This document shows positions 1-12,805 of a stretch of 64,000 bases of DNA, piece after piece. The number at the start of each line of letters is the position of its first letter. The stretch's first letter is position 1. The notes below the pieces were generated by a model, which did no database searches, had not been told where the DNA came from, and was given only the letters and a program-made list of their open reading frames with translations. Source of the stretch: Liolophura sinensis. Taxonomy: Eukaryota > Mollusca > Polyplacophora > Chitonida > Chitonidae. The stretch covers positions 23,087,295 to 23,151,294 of the forward strand of contig NC_088298.1 of assembly GCF_032854445.1 (NCBI RefSeq). The letters run 5' to 3'. Made by a program: the position numbers and the translations under genes.

Positions 1-1705
1 AATCATTTCTCCCTAAGCCTCACAAGTGACTCAAAGCAGAACATTGCGTGATCTCCTTATATATAGTCTTGTTTCCAAGAGAAAAGGCTAAACCAAGCAT
101 TCACATCAAATCATTCCAGGTGTCTATATATAGACCACGCGGAATTCCCCCAACCTGTTTAAAGCAGTTCAGTATTATATACCCTAGCTGTATGGATGAA
201 ACGTGAAAAAAGACAACACCATAACGTATATCTACTCAACCCACATATCTTCAAAGCATTGCTGGCGTTGCCATTATAAATTATAACATAACTTATAACA
301 TTATAAATACAACTTCTATCTTTTACAATACTTTTATTACAAGATGTCTTTCTGTGTAATGTATCGTGTATCTACATGTACATGTAACTTACAGAGTTAG
401 TTATATAAGCTGATGACATGGACTGTTCATCACCATAAACGATATTATCAAAATACCGTGTAGGCCCTGCTACTAAAAAGTACCTGGGATTTCATTATCA
501 TACCACAATCTCCAATAATTCGCTTGAAGGAGTACTGTCCAAAGTTAGCTACTTGTGTTAAGTATAAAGATTATAACCCCTTTAACAGTATGTTACCAGG
601 AGGGCCTCTGAGAAGCATTATTATGACTTACAATCCACCAAAAACGATAGATTTACTAATTTAGGTGATGTCTAACCGGCCGGCAGGCCGAAAAGCTCAG
701 CTTGTGACGTCAGAGATGGCCGACTCAAGTCTATCTGGCATATATAGCCTGAGATTTCGTAACAAAACGATGTCATTTTCGAGACAGTTTCTAGCTGCAC
801 ACAAGCAAATATGCTTTTGCTTTTTTCAGTTTGAATCCATAGTTAGCGACGTTGAAGTTCCGACTTATGACACAGCCATCGCATGTCAGACTTGACATTC
901 TGAGTTTTTAGACGCTGAATTTAATATTTTTTTCCAGGCATTTCCAACCGCACTGGCGATACAGGTTGGTAAGCTATACCATTTGCATGTGTTACACTGT
1001 AGGTCTACATTTCGTGTGTATATCAGATTTAATATTTACTACTCTTTCCTTCTGTCCGCTTGACAATAAATATCATTCTATTCCTCGAGTGGATTTACTT
1101 CAAAAATGGGTTTGCGCAAATTAATATTCATGCATTTAGTCAAGACAATACTGAAAAAAATTCTTACGAATTCTTTTATAATTGTCCTAGCTATAATGGC
1201 CGGAATAATTCAAGCACGTCAAACAGGCATTATAGAGGGTAGCTTTGATCCTTCTTTTTTCCCGCGGTGTCTCTAATCCTCGTAATCTGGATCCGAGAAT
1301 AAAACAAAGGGGGTTGGATTATCACTATGTGATATTGCTTGGGCACCTACCCTGAGCAGTATTCAAAGAGATGTCACTTGTGTTAGCACCTTTGATGGGT
1401 AATTTTAATCAACAACCAGTATTTCAACCCTCACACATTAATTCTTGATCAACGCAGTTAAACGACATGATTAGTCTTGGATTGTTTTCGGTGTGAATCG
1501 TTCTCTGTAACCGGTCAGAAACCACAAACATTGCCGTGGCTGTCAAAAGCTGGCGTTGTTATACGCAGATTAAAATTTGTTAGTTCACTCACTGGCCCAC
1601 AGGAGAGACACACCCAGTGGGATAGCGTGAATCAAGCGACATTCATTTGAAGCCATCACATGGCTGTACCTACTTTTCTATCATTTTATCGGCATACACA
1701 AAATT
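1..1705. other. AT-rich non-coding DNA
   Basis: I see no exon, RNA gene or recognised repeat here. The longest open frames are under 80 codons and look random. Confidence 0.5.
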
Positions 1706-1838
1706 GATCAAACTAATGATGAATGAACTCCCGCATTGTTTAACACCCACCAAGTCCAATCAGCAGAGTTAATATACAGATATTTAAACCCTAATATTTC
1801 CTCTCTGCTGTTAAAATTTAGTTGCCCGCCAGGATTTC

Positions 1839-2004
1839 TTATCCCAACTTCCGCCAGTCTGGTTTGGTGGGTATAAAACTCGTCCGTCTCGTGCCGGGAA
1901 TCCAAGGTTTCCTGAGAGCCAAATCGTCTGGAAACTTGAAAAAAAATAACTTCAGGGTTCTTCGATGACCTGTTTTTACAACCGTATGCAGAACAGCAAA
2001 CCAT
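1839..2004 (-). pseudogene. THAP-domain fragment, frameshifted
   Basis: Reading leftward from an ATG at 2004, the peptide starts MVCCSAYGCKNRSSKNPEV and matches the start of a THAP zinc finger: a Cys-x4-Cys pair in an AYGCKNR context. After a run of eight T's the match continues in another frame as FPDDLALRKPWI, the FPxD...RxxWI segment of the same domain, then stops at 1839. The second half of the C2CH zinc site is missing. THAP domains bind DNA and occur in cell regulators and in P-element-type transposases. The frame change and missing zinc ligands indicate a relic. Neighbouring sequence shows no further exons. An intron inside the T-run is a less likely alternative. Confidence 0.55.
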
Positions 2005-2040
2005 TTCGTGTAGAAATTCGATATGCTTGTTGTCACTTTT

Positions 2041-2671
2041 CACTGAACTAAATAACGATTCTCTGGCAGCTCGTAAAGGTTGGACCTATATGACGCCATT
2101 CGGCGGAAACTACCGAGTGTTAGCGACAAATGCATAAACCCTGCCTCACAATCTAGTGATTTTAATGCCATATTACTCAAATTACTGTCATTTTTTCTAA
2201 TATTTTTTTTTTTACACTCAATTTAACAATATATACAGGGATAGTTAATTATGAATCTGGGCACTAACCCCTTAAGGCTGTAACAATGACACAGAACAAG
2301 TTGCGTCGTTTCAGTTCTGATGAACAAGGTATTTATATCCATGAATCATGCTTTCCACTGGAAATCCCATATTAGCCATATACGTGTGTATACATAAATC
2401 TCGAGATCAATATAGGAGTTATAAATAGAAATCCTGCATGTTAGGGGTAATACTACAGCAAACCAATTCTTCTACAAACGTGTGTTTATTTATTTGACTG
2501 CAGTTTAACGCCATGCATATACTCAACACTTTTTCACTTTTACGATGTTGGTCAGTATTATGGGAGATAGAAACCCGGAGTAATCAGGGTAAACCACGGA
2601 GGTGTTTTTCAGCAAACATTAGATTCCGCAAACGGCCACTGACGTGTCTTTGACCGCTTGTCGTCACTTAC
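2041..2671. other. Non-coding, mostly featureless
   Basis: AT-rich sequence with no coding signal. A short stretch near 2587-2610 (GGTAAACCACGGAGG) resembles part of a dispersed repeat also seen near 7430 and 50485. Confidence 0.4.
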
Positions 2672-2689
2672 TAGTATATAGAAGACTAT

Positions 2690-4940
2690 AGCATACAGAT
2701 AGTAAGACTAGAGTAGCATCTACAGCACATAGAGAGTAGGACTAGAGTAGCAACTACTGCATATAGAGGGTAGGAGTAGCAACTACAGCATACAGATAGT
2801 AAGACTAGAGTAGCAACAACTGCATATAGAGGGTAAGAGCAGCAACTACAGCATATAGAGGGTCAGACTAGAGTAGCAACTACATAATATAGAGGGTCAG
2901 ATTAGAGTAGCAACTACATAATATAGAGGGTAAGACTAGAGTAGCAACTACATAATATTGAGGGTAAGGCTAGAGTAGCAACTACATAACATTGAGGGTA
3001 AGACTAGAGTAGCAACAACATAATATTAAGGGTAAGACTAGAGTAGCAACTACATAATATAGAGGGTAAGACTAGAGTAGCAACTACATAATATTGAGGG
3101 TAAGGCTAGAGTAGCAACTACATAATATAGAGGGTCAGACTAGAGTAGCAACTACATAACATTGAGGGTAAGGCTAGAGTAGCAACTACATAATATAGAG
3201 GGTAAGACTAGAGTAGCAACTACATAATATAGAGGGTAAGACTAGAGTAGCAACTACATAATATAGAGGGTAAGACTAGAGTAGCAACTACATAATATTG
3301 AGGGTAAGGCTAGAGTAGCAACTACATAATATAGAGGGTCAGACTAGAGTAGCAACTACATAATATTGAGGGTAAGGCTAGAGTAGCAACTACATAATAT
3401 AGAGGGTAAGACTAGAGTAGCAACTACATAATATTGAGGGTAAGACTAGAGTAGCAACTACATAATATAGAGGGTAAGACTAGAGTAGCAACTACATAAT
3501 ATTGAGGGTAAGGCTAGAGTAGCGACTACATAATATAGAGGGTAAGACTAGAGTAGCAACTACATAATATAGAGGGTAAGACTAGAGTAGCAACTACATA
3601 ATATAGAGGGTAAGACTAGAGTAGCAACTACACAATATAGAGGGTAAGACTAGAGTAGCAACTACATAATATAGAGGGTAAGACTAGAGTAGCAACTACA
3701 CAATATAGAGGGTAAGACTAGAGTAGCAACTACACAATATAGAGGGTAAGACTAGAGTAGCAACTACATAATATAGAGGGTAAGACTAGAGTAGCAACTA
3801 CATAATATTGAGGGTAAGACTACAGTAGCAACTACACAATATTGAGGGTAAGACTAGAGTAGCAACTACATAATATAGAGGGTAAGACTAGAGTAGCAAC
3901 TATATAATATTGAGGGTAAGACTAGAGTAGCAACTACATAATATTGAGGGTAAGACTAGAGTAGCAACTACATAATATAGAGGGTAAGGCTAGAGTAGCA
4001 ACTACATAATATTGAGGGTAAGACTAGAGTAGCAACTACATAATATTGAGGGTAAGACTAGAGTAGCAACTACATAATATAGAGGGTAAGACTAGAGTAG
4101 CAACTACATAATATTGAGGGTAAGACTAGAGTAGCAACTACATAATATAGAGGGTAAGACTAGAGTAGCAACTACATAATGTAGAGGGTAAGACTAGAGT
4201 AGCAACTACATAATATAGAGGGTAAGACTAAAGTAGCAACTACATAATATTGAGGGTAACACTAAAGTAGGGTAAGACTAAAGTAGCAACTACATAATAT
4301 AGAGGGCAAGACTAGAGTAGCAACTACATAATATAGAGGGTAAGACTAGAGTAGCAACTACATAATATTGAGGGTAAGACTAGAGTAGCAACTACATAAC
4401 ATTGAGGGTAAGACTAGAGTAGCAACTACATAATATAGAGGGTAAGGCTAGAGTAGCAACTACATAATATAGAGGGTGAGACTAGAGTAGCAACTACATA
4501 ATATAGAGGGTAAGACTAGAGTAGCAACTACATAATATTGAGGGTAAGACTAGAGTAGCAACTACATAATATAGAGGGTAAGACTAGAGTAGCAACTACA
4601 TAATATTGAGGGTAAGACTAGAGTAGCAACTACATAATATTGAGGGTAAGGCTAGAGTAGCAACAACATTATATTGAGGGTAAGTCTAGAGTAGCAACTA
4701 CATAATATTGAGGGTAAGACTAGAGTAGCAACTACATTATATTGAGGGTAAGACTAGAGTAGCAACTACATAATTTTGAGGGTAAGACTAGAGTAGCAAC
4801 TACATAATATAGAGGGTAAGACTAGAGTAGCAACTACATAATATTGAGGGTAGGACTAGAGTAGCAACTACATAATATAGAGGGTAGGACTAGAGTAGCA
4901 ACTACATAATATAGAGGGTAAGACTAGAGTATCAACTACA
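2690..4940. repeat. 34-bp minisatellite, about 66 units
   Basis: The unit reads approximately AGAGTAGCAACTACATAATA followed by TAGAGGGTAAGACT, and repeats head to tail for 2.25 kb. The first units (2690-2830) are more diverged, with AGCATC or CAGATAG variants. Later units are nearly identical and differ mainly at one position, ATATAGAGGG versus ATATTGAGGG. A local rearrangement truncates a unit near 4260-4275. There is no long open frame in any of the phases. Confidence 0.95.
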
Positions 4941-5861
4941 GGGTGATAGATGACAAATTGTCACACGAAATATGTGGAATCAATTGACCTCACTGTGAGT
5001 ATTATTCTAACTGTCCATGTAAATGATTAAATAGTACCAACTCTATCATCACGGCTCAAACAATGCACCACAAACAGTGAGAGCCAGTCCAAAAGTTCCA
5101 TGTCCAAGACGAGTTTTGAACCTACAACTTCTTTCTTCTTCATAAAGATTTCGGTGTGGATTGATATAAATATTTCAAAAACTTATGCCGCCAAAATACA
5201 GCACATTGCCCCTTATTACATTAAATAAATACATGCGTGATGTTACGTTTTGCTCACAAGTTTGCAAATAACACGTATTTGTAATACCGTCTGGAATTAA
5301 TGCTATTTTTCAAAGTGGGTACATGTACATAACGGCGTAATATTAAATATTTACTTGTAAATAACTGATATATACTGGGTGTATTGAAAGAATCAGAACC
5401 CGGAATCGGTTACCCAAGGCCATAACGAACAGTCTATCTTCATATTTATTAGTTTTGTACACGTTTCTGCTTTGTTTTATAGCGTTTTTATAATGCACTA
5501 ACGATGCTAGGGTCGGTTGTTCAAAAAGTGTATTAAATGTTAATCCAGGCGTAAATCTTCATACCAGTCTTGGCCTAGAACAAAACTAATGGCCTTTTAG
5601 TCCAGACTGAGCCCCGTTCTTGACATTATGTTTATAATTTGGAGTGTTATTAACCAAGCTTCTATGTACATCAGTTTGCATAGTTCTTCCTGCAGTCATA
5701 TTGCACAGATGGTCATGAGGTTTTCTTACCGGCTTCTGATTAATTGTATAGACGATGACGGTGAATTCAAATTCAAAGTGAAACTGAAACGTATCATGGA
5801 AAAAAACCAAGTAGCCAAATTTATATCAGCGTAACACATATAAGGGAGCTGAAGCCATATG
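4941..5861. other. Non-coding spacer
   Basis: No exon or recognised repeat. The open frames at 5586-5834 overlap on opposite strands and have no domain character. Confidence 0.45.
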
Positions 5862-5885
5862 TATATATATATATATATATATATA
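5862..5885. repeat. (TA)n microsatellite
   Basis: About eleven TA dinucleotides directly left of the first TTTGGGCGACC motif. Confidence 0.9.
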
Positions 5886-7065
5886 ACACTTTATTGTATA
5901 TTTGGGCGACCATTCCTGAAAAATAGTCATTTGGGCAACCATTCTTTCATAAACTGATATATTCGCTCAAAATAAACATCTGTGGAACAAAAAATTTTTA
6001 TTTTCATCTTAAACCATTTACACATCAAACAGCATAGAAAAATAATTCGTCATCTATCAAATAACAAATATACACAATTCACTGCATATATCTGGTCGCC
6101 CAAAAGTCAATGCGTCATTTAGGCGACCGCATATATGTCGCCCAAATGACATATTACCTTGTGCACAAACATTTTGTGCATTTAGGCGACCACATCTGTA
6201 TATGTCGCCCAAATAACAAATTTTCATGTGATATTTTATCTATTATAAGACCGTGTGTTTAGGTGTTAATATGTCGAACAACTGACAAACTTTCATGCCT
6301 TTTAAGACAATGTTGTATATATCAAAGTTATTAGAAATATAGGATTCCCATAAACACCAAGGACCTTTGGAGAGAAATGTGTACCTTTTTAAAAGACCTG
6401 TGTAGATTTCCTAAAGCCACCACTGATTTGGAGTTATTTATCTTTACACCACTTATTTATCTATGCTTCTTGTAAAGATGTATTCCCAAATATGCCAATT
6501 TTCATACCTTTTAGGACAATGTTGTATATATATCAAAGTTGTTAGAAATATAGGATTCCCATAAACACCAAGGATGGTCGCCCAAAGTTAAGCTGGTCAC
6601 CTAAATGACTTTTTATTTTAAAACGGTCGCCCAAGTACACAACATATACTTCATACACACAGTCATTCAGACGACCATATATAAGAGAATGTCGTGTATG
6701 ACTATTTTTGGTTGACCAGTGTTTACACAGGGTCATTCAGACGACCATATATGAGAGAATGTCACGTCTGCTTTGGTCGACCGGTGTTTACACATTGTCA
6801 TTCAGACGACCGCATATAACAGAATGTCGTATATAACTACTTTTGGTCAAATAGTGTTTACACGGTGTCATTCAGACGATCACATAAAACAGAATGCTGT
6901 ATATGTCTGCCTTTGGTAGACCATCTTTTTGTCGAATGTATCCCCTTGGTAGACCAGTGTTTACATGGTGTCATTTAGGCGACCGCATATAACAGAATGT
7001 TGTACATGTCTGCCTTAGGTCGACTAATGTTTACACATTGTCATTCAGACGACCCCATATAATAT
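5886..7065. repeat. GTCGCC-motif repeat cluster with inner duplications
   Basis: The motif TTTGGGCGACC / GGTCGCCCAAATGAC recurs in both orientations near 5903, 5929, 6091, 6115, 6138, 6180, 6202, 6577, 6597 and 6625. Two direct copies of a 74-bp block (6290-6363 and 6499-6575) share AGGATTCCCATAAACACCAA. From 6655 to 7065 about six imperfect 65-105 bp units start with TCATTCAGACGACC and end with GTGTTTACAC. The same motif returns at 14095-14370 in opposite overall orientation, so this may be the subterminal region of a large transposable element. Confidence 0.6.
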
Positions 7066-7394
7066 GTCTCCCTCCTTACGAATGTTGTCAAACCTATGAA
7101 ATATGTCTGGCTAAAGTCGTAAAACTCCAATCAACTGTGTTAACTAGAAGGTATTATATGGTGAGGGTGCAATCCTCTGATCCAGAGAAATCTGTAATTT
7201 TTTGTTTCCTTTCGCAAGTAACTGACATGTCACAGTTGTGGACGGCAGGCTAACTAGTCGTAAAAGCATACACAAGAGAGGGACGCCTATTACTAATAGC
7301 CTCCAAGCCCCAAGGGCAATTTTTTTGATTTTTGATTGCTTAACATCAAACTATTTAAATTAATTGATGGCGGCCAGATTTTGTTGTTGTGGTG

Positions 7395-7690
7395 GAGGGA
7401 AGCAGAGTGGCCACGGTAAACCATCCACCTTTGGCGAGTAACTGGCAAACTCTCCCACATCTGACATATGCTCATAGGAGGAAACTTGTAACTCCTCCTG
7501 ATACGAGTGTATCTGACAGTGGTGAAAGGCTGGAGATGTGCAGTGAGCTCTTCCTGTAACATCATATACAACTATTTCCTGTTGACACCAAGGCCCCACA
7601 AACAACTGAACAAGGGTAACATTGAAAGTTCCCTGTTTGAGAGTGGAATGGAACCCACGTCTGGTGTGACCTATGACTGAACACGAAAAA
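7395..7690 (+). repeat. Dispersed repeat with tRNA-like features
   Basis: Sequence around 7428 (AAACCATCCACCTTTGGCGA) is closely matched at 50485 (AAACCACTGACCTTGGGCAA), and both continue with AAC TTCCC/CTCCC ACATG/CTGTGA-like sequence. The right part (near 7645-7690) resembles 12715-12760. This suggests a dispersed SINE-like family. The overlapping open frames are by-products. Confidence 0.4.
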
Positions 7691-9540
7691 GGAAGGCTTT
7701 CTATCAATCGTGAATAATCGGGATTTGGACCATCACCAAAATGCAATGAATTGGTACTAATAGCCCCTTCTTCATAGGTTCACATTTCATACTAGCAACA
7801 CAGAGGTTATTGCTTCCTGTCTTCTAATCTAAAACAAAGTATACAATGTGTATCTTACTGAACATAGCTGCATTTATTGTCACTTTCATAATTCACAAAA
7901 ACATGGGCATGGAGTGTGTACAAAGGTGATCCTATCTTAAATGCTCACAATTCAAGGTAATTTTCATGTGATATGTGAGGTTTTTAATGGTGTTTGTGCC
8001 ACATCTATGTATATTTCACTTTAGTACAGTCAATGATTAAAATTATGAATCGAACAGAACAAGTAATGTTGTGGAATACAGAACCATATCTGGAGCTAAA
8101 CCTGGTTATGTTATAGGACTCTCATCTAAAACATCAACTAATTCAACAATCTGCTATTAATTAACACATTCTACTCAGCATTTTGACATAATATTTAATT
8201 ACACTTCTATATACATTATTGCAAAACATTTTTCAACCAGCCACACAATTTATTTTTGTTCGCTGACACCAAACCGTAAATCCATAACGATGAGCATGAT
8301 CTCCTGCTTACTTGGACGAGCTTTTTATTTTCAACCTCATGCGGAAACAGAGTTAAAATGGAAGCCTCACTACACAAGCTCAAACTCTACAAAGATTTTT
8401 GAATGAAGATGACTGATATTCGTCTTGTTTTTTTAAAAATTGTGCCCAGCCATTACGAAATATATGTAAAGACTGGACTGTGGCAATGGGTCTCTATTTT
8501 CACCATACACAACTACGCTGTCATTTCTTCTCAATCTCATCAACATTACTAGTCAAATAAGCAGTTTCCTCGATTGAATGTAATAAAATATTCGCTCAGA
8601 GAGATATTTCAAATGTGACTGAGAATCACAGAATGAGACTACATATTATTCTGCCACATACATGCATAGGCAACTACATGACATTCCAAACAGCAAACCA
8701 AAGAAATAACGTATTGAAATCAGACCACAGTTCACAATGTTGCAGAGAGCATCTAATTAATTCATTATAATTTATGAAATTTTTAATGAATAAATGAATT
8801 TAATGATAAATAAATGAGAAGAACAAACAAAAACAGACTGTGGTATAAACGAGATCATAAAGTTTCCACCCCTGAGTTTAAAAACCTTGTCTCTTTATTT
8901 ATGATGAGTAATTACCGAGATATCGCAGTTCAAATTAAGTAGCACGCACACTTCTAGAAAATCTTACGTACTGCCATCATGATGTCAGATGAGTCAAGCA
9001 AATTCTAAATTTTAACCCAAAATGCGCAGCTTATTTGTACAACTCAGAAAGGCTAGTATAGTGAAGCTTCGTGAACCTAGTGACTAGGTTAACTACAAAA
9101 AGTTATATTTTTACCTTTACTCTGTGCTTATATTTCTCATTCATAACCTTGGCTTGATGGTTTGACAGGAAATGAGACAAACAGATTATCCTTCAGAAAA
9201 ACGTTGATTTCTCTCTTTCCTGGGAATCCTTTATAATTGTCACCCATATAACATTGAAGTGAACCTTGACAATCCCTTCTTCACTTTCCTTCCATCTATG
9301 ATAAGCTCAGTCTGTTGGATGATAAGCTCGGTCTGCTGGATAAAAAGAAATCAGCCTAACTATTACAAAACATACACACAAAATAAAAGTGAAAAGTTAC
9401 GCGATCTCATACAATACCTGCTACTGTAAGCTATATATAAAACAAGTTTCAGTTTCAAGCACTAAGCTTTCCTATTAAAACCAGACATGCTAGAACCAGA
9501 AGTGAGTGGGCACACTTAATCCCATCAGCATTAAGTAATC
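7691..9540. other. AT-rich non-coding region
   Basis: I see no exon, RNA gene or repeat that can be supported here. Confidence 0.4.
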
Positions 9541-9678
9541 GGTCTTCCAGCAACTTGCAGATGGTCGTGGGTTTCCCCCGGGTTCTGCCTGGTTTCCTCC
9601 CACCATAATGATGGCCACCATTGTATAAGTGAAATATTCTTGAGTACGGCGTAAAACACAAATCAAATAAATAAATTA
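9541..9678 (+). mobile_element. SINE-A, 3' part
   Basis: 5'-truncated copy of the main tRNA-derived SINE. It contains GGTCGTGGGTTTCCCCCGGG, the block TGAAATATTCTTGAGTACGG, and ends in CAAATAAATAAA. Confidence 0.85.
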
Positions 9679-9799
9679 AGTAATACTGCGTGCAAACCCT
9701 ACAGGTCTAGTGTTTTGGTCAAGTCTTCAGGAGACACAAAAAAACTCAGTTTTTATTCTGTTACAAAGATACATGTCCAAACAGTTGTAAGATATACTG

Positions 9800-10215
9800 G
9801 ATGCCATAAAAACAAGAAATTTAATCAATATAACCTCCATTTAAATAGGGTGTTGGTTCACTCCCAACTGAACACATACCCAAAATCTGAAGTGCCTATC
9901 TTGTCCTTCATATGGCTATTACAGTTGGTTGCCACAGAAACCAGAAATTTAAGCCAAATGACCCGAATTTATATAGGGTCTTAGTTCACCCTCAAATGAT
10001 AATGTATCCCAATCTGAAGTTCCTATCTCAAATGATTTGGTTTCTATTCACAGCATGTCTTTGAAATGGCTATTATATTTCGTTGCCATAGAACCAGACA
10101 TTTAATTGAAATGAACCCAGTTTAAAAAGGAAACCCTAAAGTGAATACGTTGACCCTCAACTGAGCACATCCAAAATTTGAAGTTCCTATCTCAAGGACT
10201 TTTGCTCCTATGGTG
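9800..10215. repeat. Three diverged tandem copies, 130-150 bp unit
   Basis: Units begin near 9805, 9934 and 10087 with GCCATA(A)AACAAGAAATTTA-like sequence. Each contains a stretch like TGAAGTTCCTATCTCAA and GGCTATTA. They are old and diverged, with no coding signal. Confidence 0.6.
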
Positions 10216-10680
10216 AGGAAGTCATGGATCAGAAATTGCCAGATTTCACTCGTGGTGTACATGTACCCATTTCGTGTACGTACCACTATCACTAGATTCA
10301 GCTGATTCAGACTCTTCGTCTAGTTGTTAATGTTGTCTTCTCTGTCAGGTCGATGCTCTGTTTTCTACAAAAAACATGAAAATTTGGTACACAGCAAGGG
10401 AAAAGCGTAGAAAAGTACAAACCTGTAGAAAAGTATAATTCTGATCTTTTACATACAGCTGAACTGTTCACTGTTTTACAGATAAATTCCTGACTGAGTT
10501 TATCTGCTTCAAACGGATAGAAAAGAAACAGAACAGAAAAGTAATTGCATTGTTGTACATTCCCCTGTAACTGAATGTAATGAAAAGTGCAGATTAAAGT
10601 AATGTACATGTATCCTCAGCAAGTTCCCTGTAGGAACACATGCTCCCTATAGGAATACATGCTAATATAAAAACACTCAC
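10216..10680. other. Non-coding
   Basis: No supported feature. A short duplication (CCCTGTAGGAACACATGCT, then CCCTATAGGAATACATGCT) lies at 10627-10662. Confidence 0.4.
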
Positions 10681-12386
10681 CTTTCTGACGTTGATGGGAT
10701 GCAGCCATATGTTGCTTTGTCTCCATATTGCAGTTGTCGTCTGAATGAGCGACAGAAAGAAAAATAATAGTGTCATTTTTATCTTTGCATTTGATACTGA
10801 GTTAATTCCTATAAGCTTAGAAGGAAGATTTTCGATGTCTCTTATTTCACTACAGTGAAAATACAACTGTTTACCAGTGGTACACACTAGTGTGTCACAT
10901 ATGCACATCCATATTATTTTGTTTATCAGTGCCACGCAATTTCAAAGTTGAACGTACACAAGTCTGTGGATGTGTACATTTGTATACGGCTGTTTTGGAG
11001 AGTAAGAGGAAAAATATAGAAAAGTAGAGACATCACACTGATCTTCTTATGACCAAAACTTTTAGTATAAGTGTCTCACAGGTAAATAAGGAATCCAATA
11101 AAACTGATGAATGTCAACTGAAACTGGTACGGGATGCACATGCAAGGAAGACCAAATGCTTCCATGAAATTTATCAGTCAAAATATAAAATGTACCTTCT
11201 TTTAGTTTGAGACACATTTATAGCAGCTTTGTTTCATGAGGAACTGCATTAGCTTACCCTAGACTTGCTATCACCCCTGTGATATAACATAGTGGTTACC
11301 TGTGCACAGCTCAATACTACGTAAACCCTACTGGTTTATTAGCATTGTTTAAAAAGCTATTTAATTCCAAACTAGGGGTCCAACATGTATTTTAGAAAAT
11401 ATTCTCTGCACTATGACTACAGCATTAACAGAATGGCATGAGGAAAATACACTGCTTTTAGTTGCAGAACTTACCATTCCGCTTTTCCACTGAAAGGGGA
11501 AAAAAATCCAGCTAGGACCCCACATTCTTGTCTATGGAATTTTTCCCTTTCCACAGCTTCCTTTTTGCCAGCCTTTTAAAGACATACTCCACAAGGAAAT
11601 CTCTTTTGCAGAATTCAATTGATGTGAACACTCCTCCATTGCCTGAAATGTTAAACAAAGACCTTCAGAAAACTCAGAAGTCAAACCTGACATAAATCTT
11701 TATAACTTATTTCAAAGATTTAAAATATGTCACTGAATAAGATTACTACTTCAGATCTTGGCTTTGAATATGTCAAATTGTGTTCACTTACATCATGTAC
11801 AAATATTTCTGATTATTAATAATGCAAAACATGACTTAAAAATCTTCAATGAACAATTCAGATTGGATATTATGCTGAGGTCACCATGTCCTGCCCAGGC
11901 AAACACATACATCACACTTGCTAACTAAAGATCAATGTGAATATATTTGTAAAGCCTGGTCTAAATTCAACAGACTTCACCACTTTGTCTATCTGGTATG
12001 AATCTGGGATACAAATCATGCCCATATGAACAACACTGTGTTACAGACAAAACAATATTATCCTCCCTCTAAATTAGCTGAGGCGTCCAAGTATAAAATC
12101 TGGCCATCAATGAATGATTTTTGCTTCATGCAACATTAATCATGACTTCAGGTATATGATATCTGAAATCAGATAAAAGCTGTGAAGGTGGAAACCAATT
12201 TACATACTGTGAAAACTTAAATCACATTTTCCTCCATTTTTATTACTTAATTGTAAATAAAACACACTGTAACATAATACTAAATATAAAAACAAAGCAC
12301 AACTCACCATTTAACTGATTGATAGATCTGACTTCCAGTCCATCTTTATCAAGGTAACAATTTATATAAAAAATACAATCCTCCAT
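10681..12386 (-). pseudogene. KMT5A-like SET-domain gene remnant
   Basis: Minus-strand exons can be proposed. Exon A (12308-12416) has an ATG at 12386 and ends LEVRSINQLN before a GTGAGT donor. Exon B (11475-11642) starts after TTTCAG, in phase with A, and gives GGVFTSIEFCKRDFLVEY. This resembles the start of SET domains of the KMT5A-like type, G(R/K)GVFATxxFxKGDFxxEY. Just after EYV the similarity moves to another frame (KKEAVEREKFHRQE) and the original frame reaches TAG, so exon B is disrupted. A third exon (10681-10740), in phase, reads DNCNMETKQHM and could belong to the NC-containing region of SET. Such enzymes methylate lysines. The catalytic core (the NHS-like and GEE..DY motifs) was not found. 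Unrecognised introns or a different family remain possible. Confidence 0.4.
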
Positions 12387-12714
12387 TGGATTTGCCTTCC
12401 TCCTCCTGCTCAGTCACTGTTTGAAAAAAAATTAATAAATTTTATAAAGTACCCATGGTATGTACTAAGTGTTTAACAATAACTACGTAATAGGAGACCA
12501 ATGTACTGTAAAAAAAGAAATTCCAAAACACTGATAAGAATTATATGTTTTAAGAGTTTTTACATTGATTTAGCAATGTGACAAGGTCTCAGATTAGCTT
12601 TAAAAAGTTGACGAATTAAATATGAAGCCTAATTTTAATCACCAGAGAAATTACCCTATGTTCAGGATAGATTTTCAGCAGGCTTGATTTTATCTGAATC
12701 TCTGAAGTTCTGTG

Positions 12715-12805
12715 TCCGAGAATGGGATTGAAGCCACAACCCATGTGACCTATGATTGAAAGACTGGCACCTTAACCAAGCAGCCAGGGCCCGCTCCTCA
12801 ATCTG
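12715..12805 (-). repeat. tRNA-like repeat head
   Basis: On the minus strand this reads as a tRNA-related head, with GGTTAAGGTGCCAGTCTTTC near its start and a GGCTTCAATCCC box B-like stretch. It resembles 7645-7690. It is probably a SINE fragment rather than a functional tRNA gene. Confidence 0.4.

Noticed and set aside
2690-4940. CRISPR-like array
   Set aside because: Units are contiguous without spacers in a eukaryotic context. It is a simple minisatellite.
7360-7746. 128-codon minus-strand protein
   Set aside because: Overlaps a dispersed repeat and has no conserved motif or splice support.
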